From assembly GCA_016699855.1 (NCBI GenBank), contig CP064988.1:2756501-2820500 (forward strand): a DNA stretch of 64,000 nucleotides, in the 5' to 3' direction. This document shows, in pieces, positions 33,254-41,248 of this stretch (its first letter is position 1; each line of letters begins with the position of its first letter). Position numbers and translations under genes: made by a program. The notes beneath the pieces were generated by a model that worked only from the letters and a program-made list of their open reading frames with translations, was not told the origin of the DNA and made no database searches. The stretch is from Rhodospirillales bacterium (GTDB taxonomy: Bacteria > Pseudomonadota > Alphaproteobacteria > Reyranellales > Reyranellaceae).

Positions 33254-34252
33254 ATGACGCGCAAGATCGACCGCCGCTCCCTCATCCACGCAGCCGCCGC
33301 GCTCGGCGCCGCCGGCCCGCTCGCCGCGCCGTCGCTGGCGCGCGCGCAGGCGCCGTGGCCCGCCAAGCCGATCACGATCACCGTCAATTTCGCGCCCGGC
33401 GGCCTGACCGACGGCATCGCCCGCGTGTTCGGCGAGTACGTCGGCCGCAAGCTCGGCCAGCAGGTCATCATCGACAACAAGCCCGGCGCCAGCGGCAACA
33501 TCGGCGCGGCGCTGGTCGCCAAGATGCCGGCCGACGGCTACGCCTTCCTGCACACCGTCTCCAGCACGCTGGTGCAGAACCGGGTGATGTTCGCCAATCT
33601 CGGCTTCAACCCCGACAAGGACTTCATCCCGGTGTCGGCCACCTCCTCGGGCGAGCTGCCGCTGGTGGTGCACAAGTCGGTGCCGGTGGCGAACGTCAAG
33701 GAGTTCGTCGAGTACGCGAAGAAGAACAAGGTCAGCTTCGGCTCCTGGGCCGCCGGCTCGAGCGCGCACGTCGTCTGCGCCAACCTCAACAAGCTCTACG
33801 GGCTGAACATGGAGATCGTGACCTACCGCGGCGAGGCGCCGATGTGGGTCGACATGGGCTCGGGCTCGCTGCAGGCCGCCATGGGCAGCTACCAGGCGCT
33901 GCGGCCGCTGCTGGTCAAGGGCGAGATCAAGCCGATCGGCTTCCCCAGCCCCCGCCGCAACGCCAAGATGCCCGAGGTGCCGACCTTCCACGAGCAGGGC
34001 TTCACCGACGACGCGTTCTCGCTCTACGGCTGGCTCGGCCTGTTCGCGCCGGCCGGCACGCCGATGGAGATCGTCAAGCGCGTCTCGGCGCTGTGGGTCG
34101 AGGCGGCGGACTCCGAGGGCGGCCGCAAGATGTACGAGACGTTCGGCCTGCACGAGAAGCCGCTGAACCACGAGGAGATGGCCAAGGATTTCGAGAAGCT
34201 GAAGGGCCGGATGATCCCGATCCTGACCGCGCTCGGCCTCAAGCCGGAGTGA
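33254..34252 (+). CDS. Bug/TctC-type tripartite tricarboxylate receptor, copy 2
   Basis: A 332-residue periplasmic receptor with the same layout as its neighbour: twin-arginine-like signal (IDRRSLIHAAAALGAAG), then WPAKPITITVNFAPGG, DNKPGASGNIGAAL and LGLFAPAGTPMEIV. By eye about three-quarters of residues match copy 1, including a long identical block around the middle (YRGEAPMWVD, GSGSLQAAMGSYQALRPLL). It is a tandem duplication. It is followed by a hairpin shared with the tRNA gene and then tRNA-Gly. Confidence 0.92.
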   Translation: MTRKIDRRSLIHAAAALGAAGPLAAPSLARAQAPWPAKPITITVNFAPGGLTDGIARVFGEYVGRKLGQQVIIDNKPGASGNIGAALVAKMPADGYAFLHTVSSTLVQNRVMFANLGFNPDKDFIPVSATSSGELPLVVHKSVPVANVKEFVEYAKKNKVSFGSWAAGSSAHVVCANLNKLYGLNMEIVTYRGEAPMWVDMGSGSLQAAMGSYQALRPLLVKGEIKPIGFPSPRRNAKMPEVPTFHEQGFTDDAFSLYGWLGLFAPAGTPMEIVKRVSALWVEAADSEGGRKMYETFGLHEKPLNHEEMAKDFEKLKGRMIPILTALGLKPE

Positions 34253-34268
34253 CGGCGGCGGCGGCGCG

Positions 34269-34292
34269 AAAACGCCGCCCCTCGGGGCGGCG
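34269..34292 (-). terminator. Rho-independent terminator of tRNA-Gly
   Basis: A perfect 9-bp GC stem (34273-34281 with 34284-34292) with a 2-nt loop. Read on the minus strand it is followed by TTTT, so it terminates the tRNA transcript. On the plus strand it could also stop the TctC transcript, without a T-run. Confidence 0.7.
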
Positions 34293-34315
34293 CGCCGTAC
34301 CTGTCGTGCGGAAAT

Positions 34316-34390
34316 TGGAGCGGGCGAAGGGATTCGAACCCTCGACCCCAACCTTGGCAAGGTTGTGCTCTACCCCTGAGCTACGCCCGC
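34316..34390 (-). tRNA. tRNA-Gly (anticodon GCC)
   Basis: A complete cloverleaf on the minus strand, 75 nt with the encoded CCA. The acceptor GCGGGCG pairs with CGCCCGC, the D arm is TAGCTCAGGGGTAGAGC, the anticodon loop is CTTGCCAAG (GCC), and the T arm holds GGTTCGAATCC. It lies between the second TctC gene and the ProXp-like gene. No integrase or attachment repeat flanks it. Confidence 0.97.
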
Positions 34391-34532
34391 GCTCCCTGTC
34401 CGCCGCCCCGCGAAACAACGGGAGCCGCCGACAGGGGGCGGGGAATAACGCCTTTCCCGGCGGTTTGCAAGCCGGTTGCCCGGCCGGGCCGGCGCCGTTA
34501 GGAAGCCGCCTCCCACCCTCCCGGCGGCGCCG

Positions 34533-35084
34533 ATGAACGACCCGATCCAGACGCCCGAAGATCCCGACGGCGCCGACCTGCCGACCACGCCGGCCGACCT
34601 GCTGGCGCGCCTGGCGGCGCTGGGCATCACCGGCCCGACCGTGCGCCACGCCGCCGTGTTCACGGTCGAGCAGTCGATGGCGGTGCACGCCGACGTGCCG
34701 GCGCTGCGCGAGGGCACGCACATCAAGAACCTGTTCGTGCGCAACCGGCGCGAGGAGATGTGGCTGGTGGTCGCCGAGGCCCGTCGCCGGGTCGATCTCA
34801 AATGGCTGGGCGAGCGCACCGGCGCCGGCAAGCTGTCGTTCGGCAGCGCCGAGCGCCTGATGCGGACGCTCGGCGTGCGGCCGGGCTCGGTGACGCCGTT
34901 CGCGCTGGTCAACGACACCGCCCGCGCCGTGCGTCTGGCGGTCGACCGCGCGGTGCTGGAGGCGCCGGTGCTGTGGTGCCATCCGCTGGTCAACACCATG
35001 AACACCCGCCTGACCGGCGCCGAGCTGCGCCGTTTCTTCGACGCCACCGGCCACCAGCCGCTCGCCATCGATTTCGAGGCCTGA
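34533..35084 (+). CDS. YbaK/ProXp-ala-type aminoacyl-tRNA deacylase
   Basis: A 183-residue free-standing editing-domain protein starting at ATG 34533. It has RHAAVFTVEQSM, the lysine in EGTHIKNLFVRN that family members use for catalysis, and MWLVVAEARRRVDLKWLGE, GKLSFGSAERLM and LGVRPGSVTPFAL, the signature of the PrdX/ProXp-ala group that clears Ala-tRNA-Pro. Role is a trans-editing factor of translation, in the cytoplasm. An earlier in-frame start has no ribosome-binding site. Confidence 0.88.
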   Translation: MNDPIQTPEDPDGADLPTTPADLLARLAALGITGPTVRHAAVFTVEQSMAVHADVPALREGTHIKNLFVRNRREEMWLVVAEARRRVDLKWLGERTGAGKLSFGSAERLMRTLGVRPGSVTPFALVNDTARAVRLAVDRAVLEAPVLWCHPLVNTMNTRLTGAELRRFFDATGHQPLAIDFEA

Positions 35085-35116
35085 GCCGCCCGCCGCGCCG
35101 GCGGCGGGAAAAGCGC

Positions 35117-35143
35117 TTGACCAAAATGTTATCTTATAACATT
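35117..35143 (+). promoter_or_regulatory. Zur operator in the znuA promoter
   Basis: AATGTTAT-CTT-ATAACATT at 35125-35143 is a perfect dyad and matches the known alphaproteobacterial Zur box. TTGACC at 35117-35122 looks like a -35 box just upstream, so the operator lies in the core promoter and Zur binding should repress the zinc receptor and barrel genes when zinc is plentiful. A clear -10 box was not found. Confidence 0.75.
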
Positions 35144-35178
35144 ACATCTGCCGGCCCTCGGGGCGGGAGATCATCCAG

Positions 35179-36147
35179 ATGCGTCGCAGAAGTTTCGCTT
35201 TCGGTGTCGCCGCCACGGCGGCGGCGGTCGCCGTACCGGCATCGGCGCAGCAGCGTCTGAAGGTCGTCGCCTCGTTCTCGATCCTCGGCGACATGGTGCG
35301 CGAGATCGGCGGCGACCGCGTCGAGCTGACCACGCTGGTCGGCCCGGACCAGGACGCGCACACCTACCAGCCGACGCCGTCGGACGCGCGCGCGCTGGCG
35401 GCGGCCCGCGTGCTGGTGGTGAACGGGCTGGGCTTCGAGGGCTGGATCGACCGGTTGGCGCGCGCGGCGCCGTTCGCCGGAACGCGCGTCGTCGCCAGCG
35501 CCGGCGTCGCGACGATCGCCGGCGCGGCCGCCGGGCACGGCCACGGCCATGGGCACGCGCATGGCGGCGGCGAGGAATCCCTGTCGACGCGCAAGACGCA
35601 GGCCGCGCCCAAAGCGGCGCCCGACCCGCATTGCTGGCAGGACGTCGCCAATGGCGCGCGCTACGCCCGCAACATCGCGCAGGCGCTGGTCGCCGCCGAC
35701 GCCGCGAACGCGGCGCACTACCGGCAGCGCGCCGACGCCTACGACCGCCGCCTGACGGAGCTCGACGCCTGGGTGCGGGCGCAGATCGGGACCGTGCCGG
35801 CGGCCAAGCGCAAGGTCATCACCGGCCACGACGCGTTCGGCTATTTCGCCCGCGCCTACGGCGTCGCTTTCCGCGCGCCGGTCGGCATCTCGACCGAGAA
35901 CGAACCGTCGGCCCGCGATGTCGCCGCCCTGATCCGCCAGATCCGGTCGGAAGGCATCAAGGCGCTGTTCATCGAGAACATGAGCAATCCCAAGCTGGTC
36001 GAGCAGATCGCGCGCGACGCCGGCGGCGTGGTCGGACCGGCGTTGCACGTCGACGCGCTCTCGAAGCCCGGCGGGCCGGCCGACACCTACGAGCGGATGT
36101 TCCGCCACAACGTCCCGGCCCTCGTCGCCGGCATGCTGAGGAACTGA
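35179..36147 (+). CDS. znuA: ZnuA-like zinc ABC transporter substrate-binding protein
   Basis: A 322-residue periplasmic metal receptor. A signal peptide ends at ASAQ (about residue 23). The cluster A-1 domain shows KVVASFSILGDMVREIGGD, DQDAHTYQPTPSDA (a metal-binding His) and PDPHCWQDV. A His/Gly-rich loop GHGHGHGHAHGGG (about 115-130) marks zinc-type ZnuA proteins. Other metal ligands lie in ITGHDAFGYF and the C-terminal half. It has a Zur operator upstream. znuB and znuC are not adjacent, so it either works with a remote permease or serves as a free receptor. Confidence 0.9.
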   Translation: MRRRSFAFGVAATAAAVAVPASAQQRLKVVASFSILGDMVREIGGDRVELTTLVGPDQDAHTYQPTPSDARALAAARVLVVNGLGFEGWIDRLARAAPFAGTRVVASAGVATIAGAAAGHGHGHGHAHGGGEESLSTRKTQAAPKAAPDPHCWQDVANGARYARNIAQALVAADAANAAHYRQRADAYDRRLTELDAWVRAQIGTVPAAKRKVITGHDAFGYFARAYGVAFRAPVGISTENEPSARDVAALIRQIRSEGIKALFIENMSNPKLVEQIARDAGGVVGPALHVDALSKPGGPADTYERMFRHNVPALVAGMLRN

Positions 36148-36148
36148 C

Positions 36149-37369
36149 ATGGCCGGATGGATCGGCACGGCGCGCCGCGGGGCGCGGGCGTTCGCGGCGG
36201 CGGCGCTCGCCGTGACGGCGTGGGCCGGCGGCGTCCGCGCCGAGAGCCCCAAGAGCTTCGACGGCCCCCTCATCAAGGGCGAGATCGACGTCGGGTTCCG
36301 GGTGTTCGGCCCGGTGGCGTCCGACTTCACGCCGAACCAGGCGGCGGCGATGAACTTCGACGTGTCGCACATCCATTTCGGCGCGTTCGCGACGTCCTGG
36401 CTGTCGCTCCAGGGCGTCATCAAGGGCGAGCCGGTGCGCGAGCTCAGGCCGCACCGCACCGAGGCGTTCCGCGGCTTCGGCGTGTTCACCGCCGAGTTGT
36501 ACCTGAACGCCGATTTCGACGACGTGGCGTTCTTCGTCGGCAAGTTCATGCCGACGTTCGGCCAGCTGTTCGACCACCACAAGGCGTGGGGCCTGTTCGC
36601 CACCGACTTCACCGAGGACTACGAGACGCTCGACTACGTCGGCGCCGGCTTCGTCCTGCGCGGCGATTTCCGCGCCGCCGGCGCCGGCCGCCACGAGCTG
36701 ACGGCCCAGGCGTTCTTCGCCGACACCACCATCCTCCACCGCTCGATCATCACCGCGCCCAGGGCCGGGGGCTCGACCGTCGAGCGCCAGAGCCGGCTGC
36801 GGAAATCGGATGGGGGCGTCGGCAACACCGGGAAGCTCGACAACTTCTCCGTGACGCTCGACAGCGGCGATTTCGACTTCCTGCCCGGCGTCGCGCTGCA
36901 CTTCGGCTACCGCTTCCTGCACCGCAGCCCGGCCGGGGTCGCCGCCGGCGACGAGACGCGGAACGAGCACGGCTTCTCCGTGGCCGTCGACTACAATTTC
37001 TCGGTCGCCGACTTCCTGCTTCCCGGCACCACCCGGATCCAGACCGCGGCCGAGTGGGTCCGGTTCCGCAACGCGGAGGGCAACCGGGGCTCGAGGACCT
37101 ATTGGGCGGGCAACGCGATTCTCGCCAACGGCCCCTGGACGTGGCACCTGACGGGAACCCTGCGCGACATCGAGGCGCCCGACACGGTCTCCTCGCGCGA
37201 CCGGCTATTCGCGACGTCGGTGTTCTACCGTCTCGACCAGCGCTGGCAGGTCGGCGCCGGCTACAAGTACCAGCGGGTGCGGGACGACGACACCGGCAAG
37301 AACACGAACGACCACGTGCTGGGACTGAAGCTGCTCTGGAACTACGATTTCTCCGTCGCCTTGAAATAG
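36149..37369 (+). CDS. Outer-membrane beta-barrel protein cotranscribed with znuA
   Basis: A 406-residue exported protein beginning 1 nt after the znuA stop. The signal peptide ends at VRAE (about residue 31). The rest alternates as strands with aromatic ends (EIDVGFRVFG, AEWVRFRNAEG, YWAGNAILANGPWTWHLTG, SVFYRLDQRWQVGAGYKYQRV) and finishes with a hydrophobic strand NYDFSVALK. No TonB box or plug is evident, so it is porin-like rather than ZnuD-like. Sharing the Zur-controlled transcript points to zinc passage or zinc scarcity. The family name is uncertain. Confidence 0.75.
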   Translation: MAGWIGTARRGARAFAAAALAVTAWAGGVRAESPKSFDGPLIKGEIDVGFRVFGPVASDFTPNQAAAMNFDVSHIHFGAFATSWLSLQGVIKGEPVRELRPHRTEAFRGFGVFTAELYLNADFDDVAFFVGKFMPTFGQLFDHHKAWGLFATDFTEDYETLDYVGAGFVLRGDFRAAGAGRHELTAQAFFADTTILHRSIITAPRAGGSTVERQSRLRKSDGGVGNTGKLDNFSVTLDSGDFDFLPGVALHFGYRFLHRSPAGVAAGDETRNEHGFSVAVDYNFSVADFLLPGTTRIQTAAEWVRFRNAEGNRGSRTYWAGNAILANGPWTWHLTGTLRDIEAPDTVSSRDRLFATSVFYRLDQRWQVGAGYKYQRVRDDDTGKNTNDHVLGLKLLWNYDFSVALK

Positions 37370-37493
37370 GGCGGCGGTCCGGAGCCTGGGAGGGAGGCCG
37401 CGGCACCCTTGCCATCGGCGGGTCGGGAAGCCACATTCCGGCCACTAGGCCGGGCGGCGCGGGGCGCCGCTCTCCAGACCCGTCAGAGGAAAT

Positions 37494-38414
37494 ATGGACC
37501 AGGTCATTGGCGGCGGCGCGCCCGCGGGCGACGCCGATCTCGTGAAGGACACCGACCAGCGCGCCTTCGGCAAGGATGTCATCGAGGCCAGCCGCGAGCG
37601 CCCGATCATCGTCGATTTCTGGGCGCCGTGGTGCGGCCCGTGCAAGACGCTCGGCCCGGTCATCGAGAAGGTCGTGCGCGCGGCCAAGGGCGCGGTGCGT
37701 CTGGTCAAGATCAACATCGACGAGAACCAGATGCTGGCGCAGCAACTGCGCATCCAGTCGATTCCGGCGGTCTACGCGTTCTTCCAGGGCCGGCCGGTCG
37801 ACGGCTTCGTCGGCGCCCAGCCCGAGGGCCAGATCAAGCAGTTCGTCGACCGGCTGGTGCAGGCCACCGGCGGCGCCGGCGCCGGCGCGGCCATCGCCGA
37901 GGCGCTGGAGGAGGCCAAGGCCGCGCTCGAGGCGGGCGACGCCACGACAGCGACGCAGATCTACGCCGAGGTCCTGCAGGAGGAGCCGGAGAACCCGCTC
38001 GCCATCGCGGGCATGGCGAAATGCTTCCTCGCCGCCGGCCAGACCGAGGAGGCCAAGGGCGTGCTGGCCAAGCTGCCGCCGGCGGTCGCCAACCACGCCG
38101 AGATCGCCGCCGTGCGCAGCGCGATCGACCTCGCAGAGCAGGCCACGAAGGCCGGCCCGACGGCCGAGCTCGAAGCGCGCATCGCGGCCGACCCCAAGGA
38201 CCACCAGGCGCGGCTCGACCTCGCCATCGCCCTCTACGCGGCCGGCGACAAGGCGGGCGCCACCGACCAGCTGCTGACGTCGATCAAGCTCGACCGCAAC
38301 TGGAACGAGGCCGCCGCGCGCATGCAGCTGCTGAAGTTCTTCGAGGCGATGGGCTTCGCCGATCCCGTCAGCGTCGACGGGCGCAAGCGCCTGTCGTCGA
38401 TCCTGTTCTCCTGA
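37494..38414 (+). CDS. Thioredoxin-TPR co-chaperone (CnoX/YbbN-like)
   Basis: A 306-residue protein with a thioredoxin domain (about 20-130) and a TPR-like tail (145-300). The active site is WCGPC in FWAPWCGPCKTLGP. YbbN (CnoX) acts as a redox-linked holdase working with GroEL and DnaK; the WCGPC motif, unlike SQHC in E. coli, suggests an active disulfide reductase as in other alphaproteobacterial members. GAGGAAAT precedes ATG 37494. Confidence 0.9.
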   Translation: MDQVIGGGAPAGDADLVKDTDQRAFGKDVIEASRERPIIVDFWAPWCGPCKTLGPVIEKVVRAAKGAVRLVKINIDENQMLAQQLRIQSIPAVYAFFQGRPVDGFVGAQPEGQIKQFVDRLVQATGGAGAGAAIAEALEEAKAALEAGDATTATQIYAEVLQEEPENPLAIAGMAKCFLAAGQTEEAKGVLAKLPPAVANHAEIAAVRSAIDLAEQATKAGPTAELEARIAADPKDHQARLDLAIALYAAGDKAGATDQLLTSIKLDRNWNEAAARMQLLKFFEAMGFADPVSVDGRKRLSSILFS

Positions 38415-38492
38415 CCGGCCGGGCGCCGGAGCGACGGCCGGCATGCCGCGCGCGCCACGCCCCCACGCGACGTCGGCGCCGGGACGCGCGCC

Positions 38493-39203
38493 ATGAGCGG
38501 GCGCGGTCAGCGGCGTAGCCCGTTCGAGCCGGCGTTCGAGCAGCTGCCGGAGACGATTCCGATCTTTCCGCTGGCCGGCGCGCTGCTGTTGCCCGGCGGC
38601 CGTCTGCCGCTCAACATCTTCGAGCCGCGCTACGTGTCCATGGTGCTCGATTCGCTCGCCGGCCACCGCCTTATCGGCATGGTGCAGCCGGCCCGGCCCG
38701 GCGGCTTCGCGGGAGACGGGCTGCCGACCGGCGACGGCCCGCCGCCGGTGCGGCCGATCGGCTGCGCTGGCCGCGTCGTGCAGTTCACCGAGACCGACGA
38801 CGGCCGGCTGCTGATCACCCTGGCCGGGCTGATCCGGTTCGAGGTCGGCCAGGAGCTGCCCGCGCTGCCCGCCGGCTACCGCCGCGTCATGCCGCGCTTC
38901 GAGCGTTTCCGCGCCGATCTCGACGCCGACGATGCGGTCGTGGAGATCGACCGGCAGCGCCTGATGACGGCGCTGCAGGGCTTCTTCCGGGCGCACAAGC
39001 TGTCGACCGACTGGAAGGCGGTGCAGGACGCCGCCGACCGTAATCTCGTGACGTCGCTGAGCATGGTGCTGCCGTTCGGACCGGACGAGAAGCAGGCGCT
39101 GCTCGAGGCGGCCGACGGCGCCGCCCGCGCCAAGCTGCTGGTCGCCCTGCTCGAGATGGGCGCGCGCGGCGACGACGGCGCCGGGAGCGTTTCGCGGCAT
39201 TGA
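38493..39203 (+). CDS. LON peptidase N-terminal-domain protein
   Basis: A 236-residue protein made of one LON substrate-binding domain: PIFPLAGALLLPGGRLPLNIFEPRYVSMV (recognisable from FPLAGALLLPG and LNIFEPRY), GCAGRVVQFTETDDGRLLITLAG, then a helical tail. There is no AAA or protease domain, so it is a stand-alone LON-domain protein. Role unknown; it is typically found next to thioredoxin-like and Trm112 genes in alphaproteobacteria, as here. Confidence 0.88.
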   Translation: MSGRGQRRSPFEPAFEQLPETIPIFPLAGALLLPGGRLPLNIFEPRYVSMVLDSLAGHRLIGMVQPARPGGFAGDGLPTGDGPPPVRPIGCAGRVVQFTETDDGRLLITLAGLIRFEVGQELPALPAGYRRVMPRFERFRADLDADDAVVEIDRQRLMTALQGFFRAHKLSTDWKAVQDAADRNLVTSLSMVLPFGPDEKQALLEAADGAARAKLLVALLEMGARGDDGAGSVSRH

Positions 39204-39246
39204 CCGCGTCGTGCTATAAGGCCCGCAAGCGACCGGAGCGCCGCCG

Positions 39247-39456
39247 ATGACCCCTCCCGAAGGACCCGCCGCGAAGGCGGGCGTCGATCCCAAGCTGCTC
39301 GAGATCCTCGTGTGTCCCGTCACCCACGGACCGCTCGAGTTCGACGCCGTGCGCGGCGAGCTGATCAGCCGCAAGGCCGGCCTCGCCTATCCCGTGCGCG
39401 ACGGCATTCCCATCATGCTGCCGGGCGAGGCGCGGCGCCTCGACGACCCCGCGTGA
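39247..39456 (+). CDS. Trm112-family zinc-ribbon-like protein
   Basis: A 69-residue protein with LLEILVCPVTHGPLEF and a C-terminal DGIPIMLPGEARRL. This is the YcaR/Trm112 fold. Only one of the usual cysteine pairs is visible (VCPVTH), as in many bacterial forms. Eukaryotic Trm112 activates methyltransferases; the bacterial role is not settled. The gene lies 43 nt after the LON-domain gene. Confidence 0.85.
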   Translation: MTPPEGPAAKAGVDPKLLEILVCPVTHGPLEFDAVRGELISRKAGLAYPVRDGIPIMLPGEARRLDDPA

Positions 39457-39484
39457 GCGCGCCAGACCGCGCCGGAGACCGGCC

Positions 39485-39877
39485 ATGAGCGTCCAGGAAA
39501 GCGCGACCACGAACGCCCCGGCCGCCGTGTGGCCGCTGGAGGTGCGCCTGTTCCGCGAGGCCGGCGCGCTGGAGATCGATTTCGACGACGGCGCGACGTT
39601 CCGCCTGCCGGCCGAGTATCTGCGCGTCGAGAGCCCGTCGGCCGAGGTTCAGGGCCACGGACCGAGCCAGAAGAAGATCGTCGCCGGCCGCCGCCACGTG
39701 CGCATCGACGCGATCGAGCCGGTCGGCAACTACGCCATCCGCATCCGATTCGACGACAACCACGACACCGGCATCTTCAGCTGGACCTATCTCCGCGAAC
39801 TGGGCGTCAACCAGAAGGAGAAATGGGACGCCTACCTCGCCGCGCTGCTCTACCGCGGCCTCAGCCGCGATCCGTGA
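39485..39877 (+). CDS. DUF971-family protein
   Basis: A 130-residue cytoplasmic protein matching the DUF971 (gamma-butyrobetaine hydroxylase N-terminal-like) pattern: ALEIDFDDGATFRLPAEYLRVESPSAEV (core ending RVESPSAEV), VGNYAIRIRFDDNHDTGIFSWTYL (core IRFDDNHDTGIFSW). Members are often encoded near Mrp/ApbC Fe-S genes. It follows trm112 by 28 nt, likely in the same operon. Confidence 0.87.
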   Translation: MSVQESATTNAPAAVWPLEVRLFREAGALEIDFDDGATFRLPAEYLRVESPSAEVQGHGPSQKKIVAGRRHVRIDAIEPVGNYAIRIRFDDNHDTGIFSWTYLRELGVNQKEKWDAYLAALLYRGLSRDP

Positions 39878-39919
39878 CGATCGCCGCGATTCGCTTCCTC
39901 CGGTCGAATCGAATGTATC

Positions 39920-39986
39920 TGTCATCCCGAGCGTAGCGAGGGATCCAGGGACGGCGCCTGGATCCCTCGCTGCGCTCGGGATGACA
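39920..39986. repeat. Long REP-type palindrome
   Basis: A 30-bp arm (39920-39949) and its inverted copy (39957-39986) differ at one base and are split by a 7-nt loop. The arm begins TGTCATCCCGAGCG and ends GGATCCAGG. The element lies between two converging genes (DUF971 and MFS) and could stabilise or end both transcripts. A degenerate relative lies at 57778-57855. Confidence 0.85.
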
Positions 39987-40026
39987 ACGAAGTCGTCGCC
40001 TCGTCTCGAGCTAAGCCCGTCGCGCG

Positions 40027-41244
40027 CTACGCCGTCCGCCGGCGCAGGCCGGCCGCGATGGCGAAACCGAGGACGGGAATCGCCACGCCGGCGACGGCGA
40101 ACACCGGCGCGGCGCCGAAGCGGTCGATGACCGGCGCCGCGAGCGCGACGCTGATGGACTGGCTCAGGAACAGCGCGCTGCCGAACACCGACACCGCGGC
40201 GCCGCGCGCCTCCGGCGCCATCTGCGTGCCGTGCGTCTGCAGCGTGTTGTGCATCATGTAGAAGCCCAGCCCGATCAGCGCGATGGCGGCGACCGCGACC
40301 GGCAGGGTCGGCGCCACGGCGAGGATCAGGAACGCCGCGCCGACAAGCGCGCCGCCGGCGCGCGCCAGCCCGGTCTCGCCCAGGACGCGGACCAGCCAGC
40401 CCGAGGCGGTGGCGTAGACGAGGCCGCCCAGCCCATAGATCGCCAGCGACAGCCCGACGACCGTGTAGTCGACGGCGAACCGCACCTTCAGCTCGTTGCC
40501 GACATAGGCGAAGGCGCCGAAGAACAGGAAGCCTTCGAGCGCCACGGCGCCGACCACGCGCCGCACCCACGGCCGCTTGAGCAGGCCGAACGTGTCGACA
40601 TAGGCGCGCCACAGCGACCGCGTCGGGGTGGCCGGGACCGCGGCGCGGCGCCGCGTCGCGGGATCGAACGCCATGCGCGCCAGCATCGCGAGGCCCGCCA
40701 GCACGTGCAGCCCCGCCAGCACGGCGAACACCGCCCGCCAGCCCAGCCAGTCGCCGAGGATGCCGCCGGCGATCTGGCCGAAGATCAGGCCGCTGATCTG
40801 GCCGGCGATGAATCGCGCCAGCACGCGCTGGCGGCGGTCGTAGGGCACGACGTCGCCGACCCACGCCAGCGCCAGCGGGATCACGCCGCACGACACCGCC
40901 GCCGTCACGAAACGCGCGATGGTCAGCGTCGTCAGCGTCGGCGCCAGCGCGCAGGCCAGCGAGCCGGCGGCGGCCAGCATCGTCGTCGCGATGATCGTGC
41001 GGTACTTGCCCAGCCGGTCGCCCAGCGCGCCGTAGACGATCTGCAGCAGGCCGTAGGCGACGGTGAACGCCGTGATGATGATCGACGCCTGTCCGGCGGT
41101 GACCGCGAACTCGGCCGCGACCTGCGGCAGCAGCGGATCGGAGACGCGGATGCTGGCCGAGCTGGCGAAGCCGGCGCCGGCGAGGATCGCCAGCGACACG
41201 TAGGGGATGGTGGAGGGCGGCGTCTCGGCCGGCGGGGCGCTCAT
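40027..41244 (-). CDS. MFS transporter (DHA1-like)
   Basis: A 405-residue carrier with about twelve helices. The TM2-3 loop has GALGDRLGKYRTII, the MFS signature GxLaDrxGrkxxl, and TM5 contains GQISGLIFGQIAGGILGDWLGWRAVF (core GGILGDWLGWR), as in DHA1 drug or sugar efflux carriers. Substrate unknown. It starts 4 nt after the TauE-like gene stop, so the two are coupled. Confidence 0.88.
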   Translation of the reverse strand: MSAPPAETPPSTIPYVSLAILAGAGFASSASIRVSDPLLPQVAAEFAVTAGQASIIITAFTVAYGLLQIVYGALGDRLGKYRTIIATTMLAAAGSLACALAPTLTTLTIARFVTAAVSCGVIPLALAWVGDVVPYDRRQRVLARFIAGQISGLIFGQIAGGILGDWLGWRAVFAVLAGLHVLAGLAMLARMAFDPATRRRAAVPATPTRSLWRAYVDTFGLLKRPWVRRVVGAVALEGFLFFGAFAYVGNELKVRFAVDYTVVGLSLAIYGLGGLVYATASGWLVRVLGETGLARAGGALVGAAFLILAVAPTLPVAVAAIALIGLGFYMMHNTLQTHGTQMAPEARGAAVSVFGSALFLSQSISVALAAPVIDRFGAAPVFAVAGVAIPVLGFAIAAGLRRRTA

Positions 41245-41248
41245 GCCG

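Noticed and set aside
34200..34600. Integration site at tRNA-Gly
   Set aside because: No integrase, no direct repeat of the tRNA 3' end and no change in gene style were found around it.
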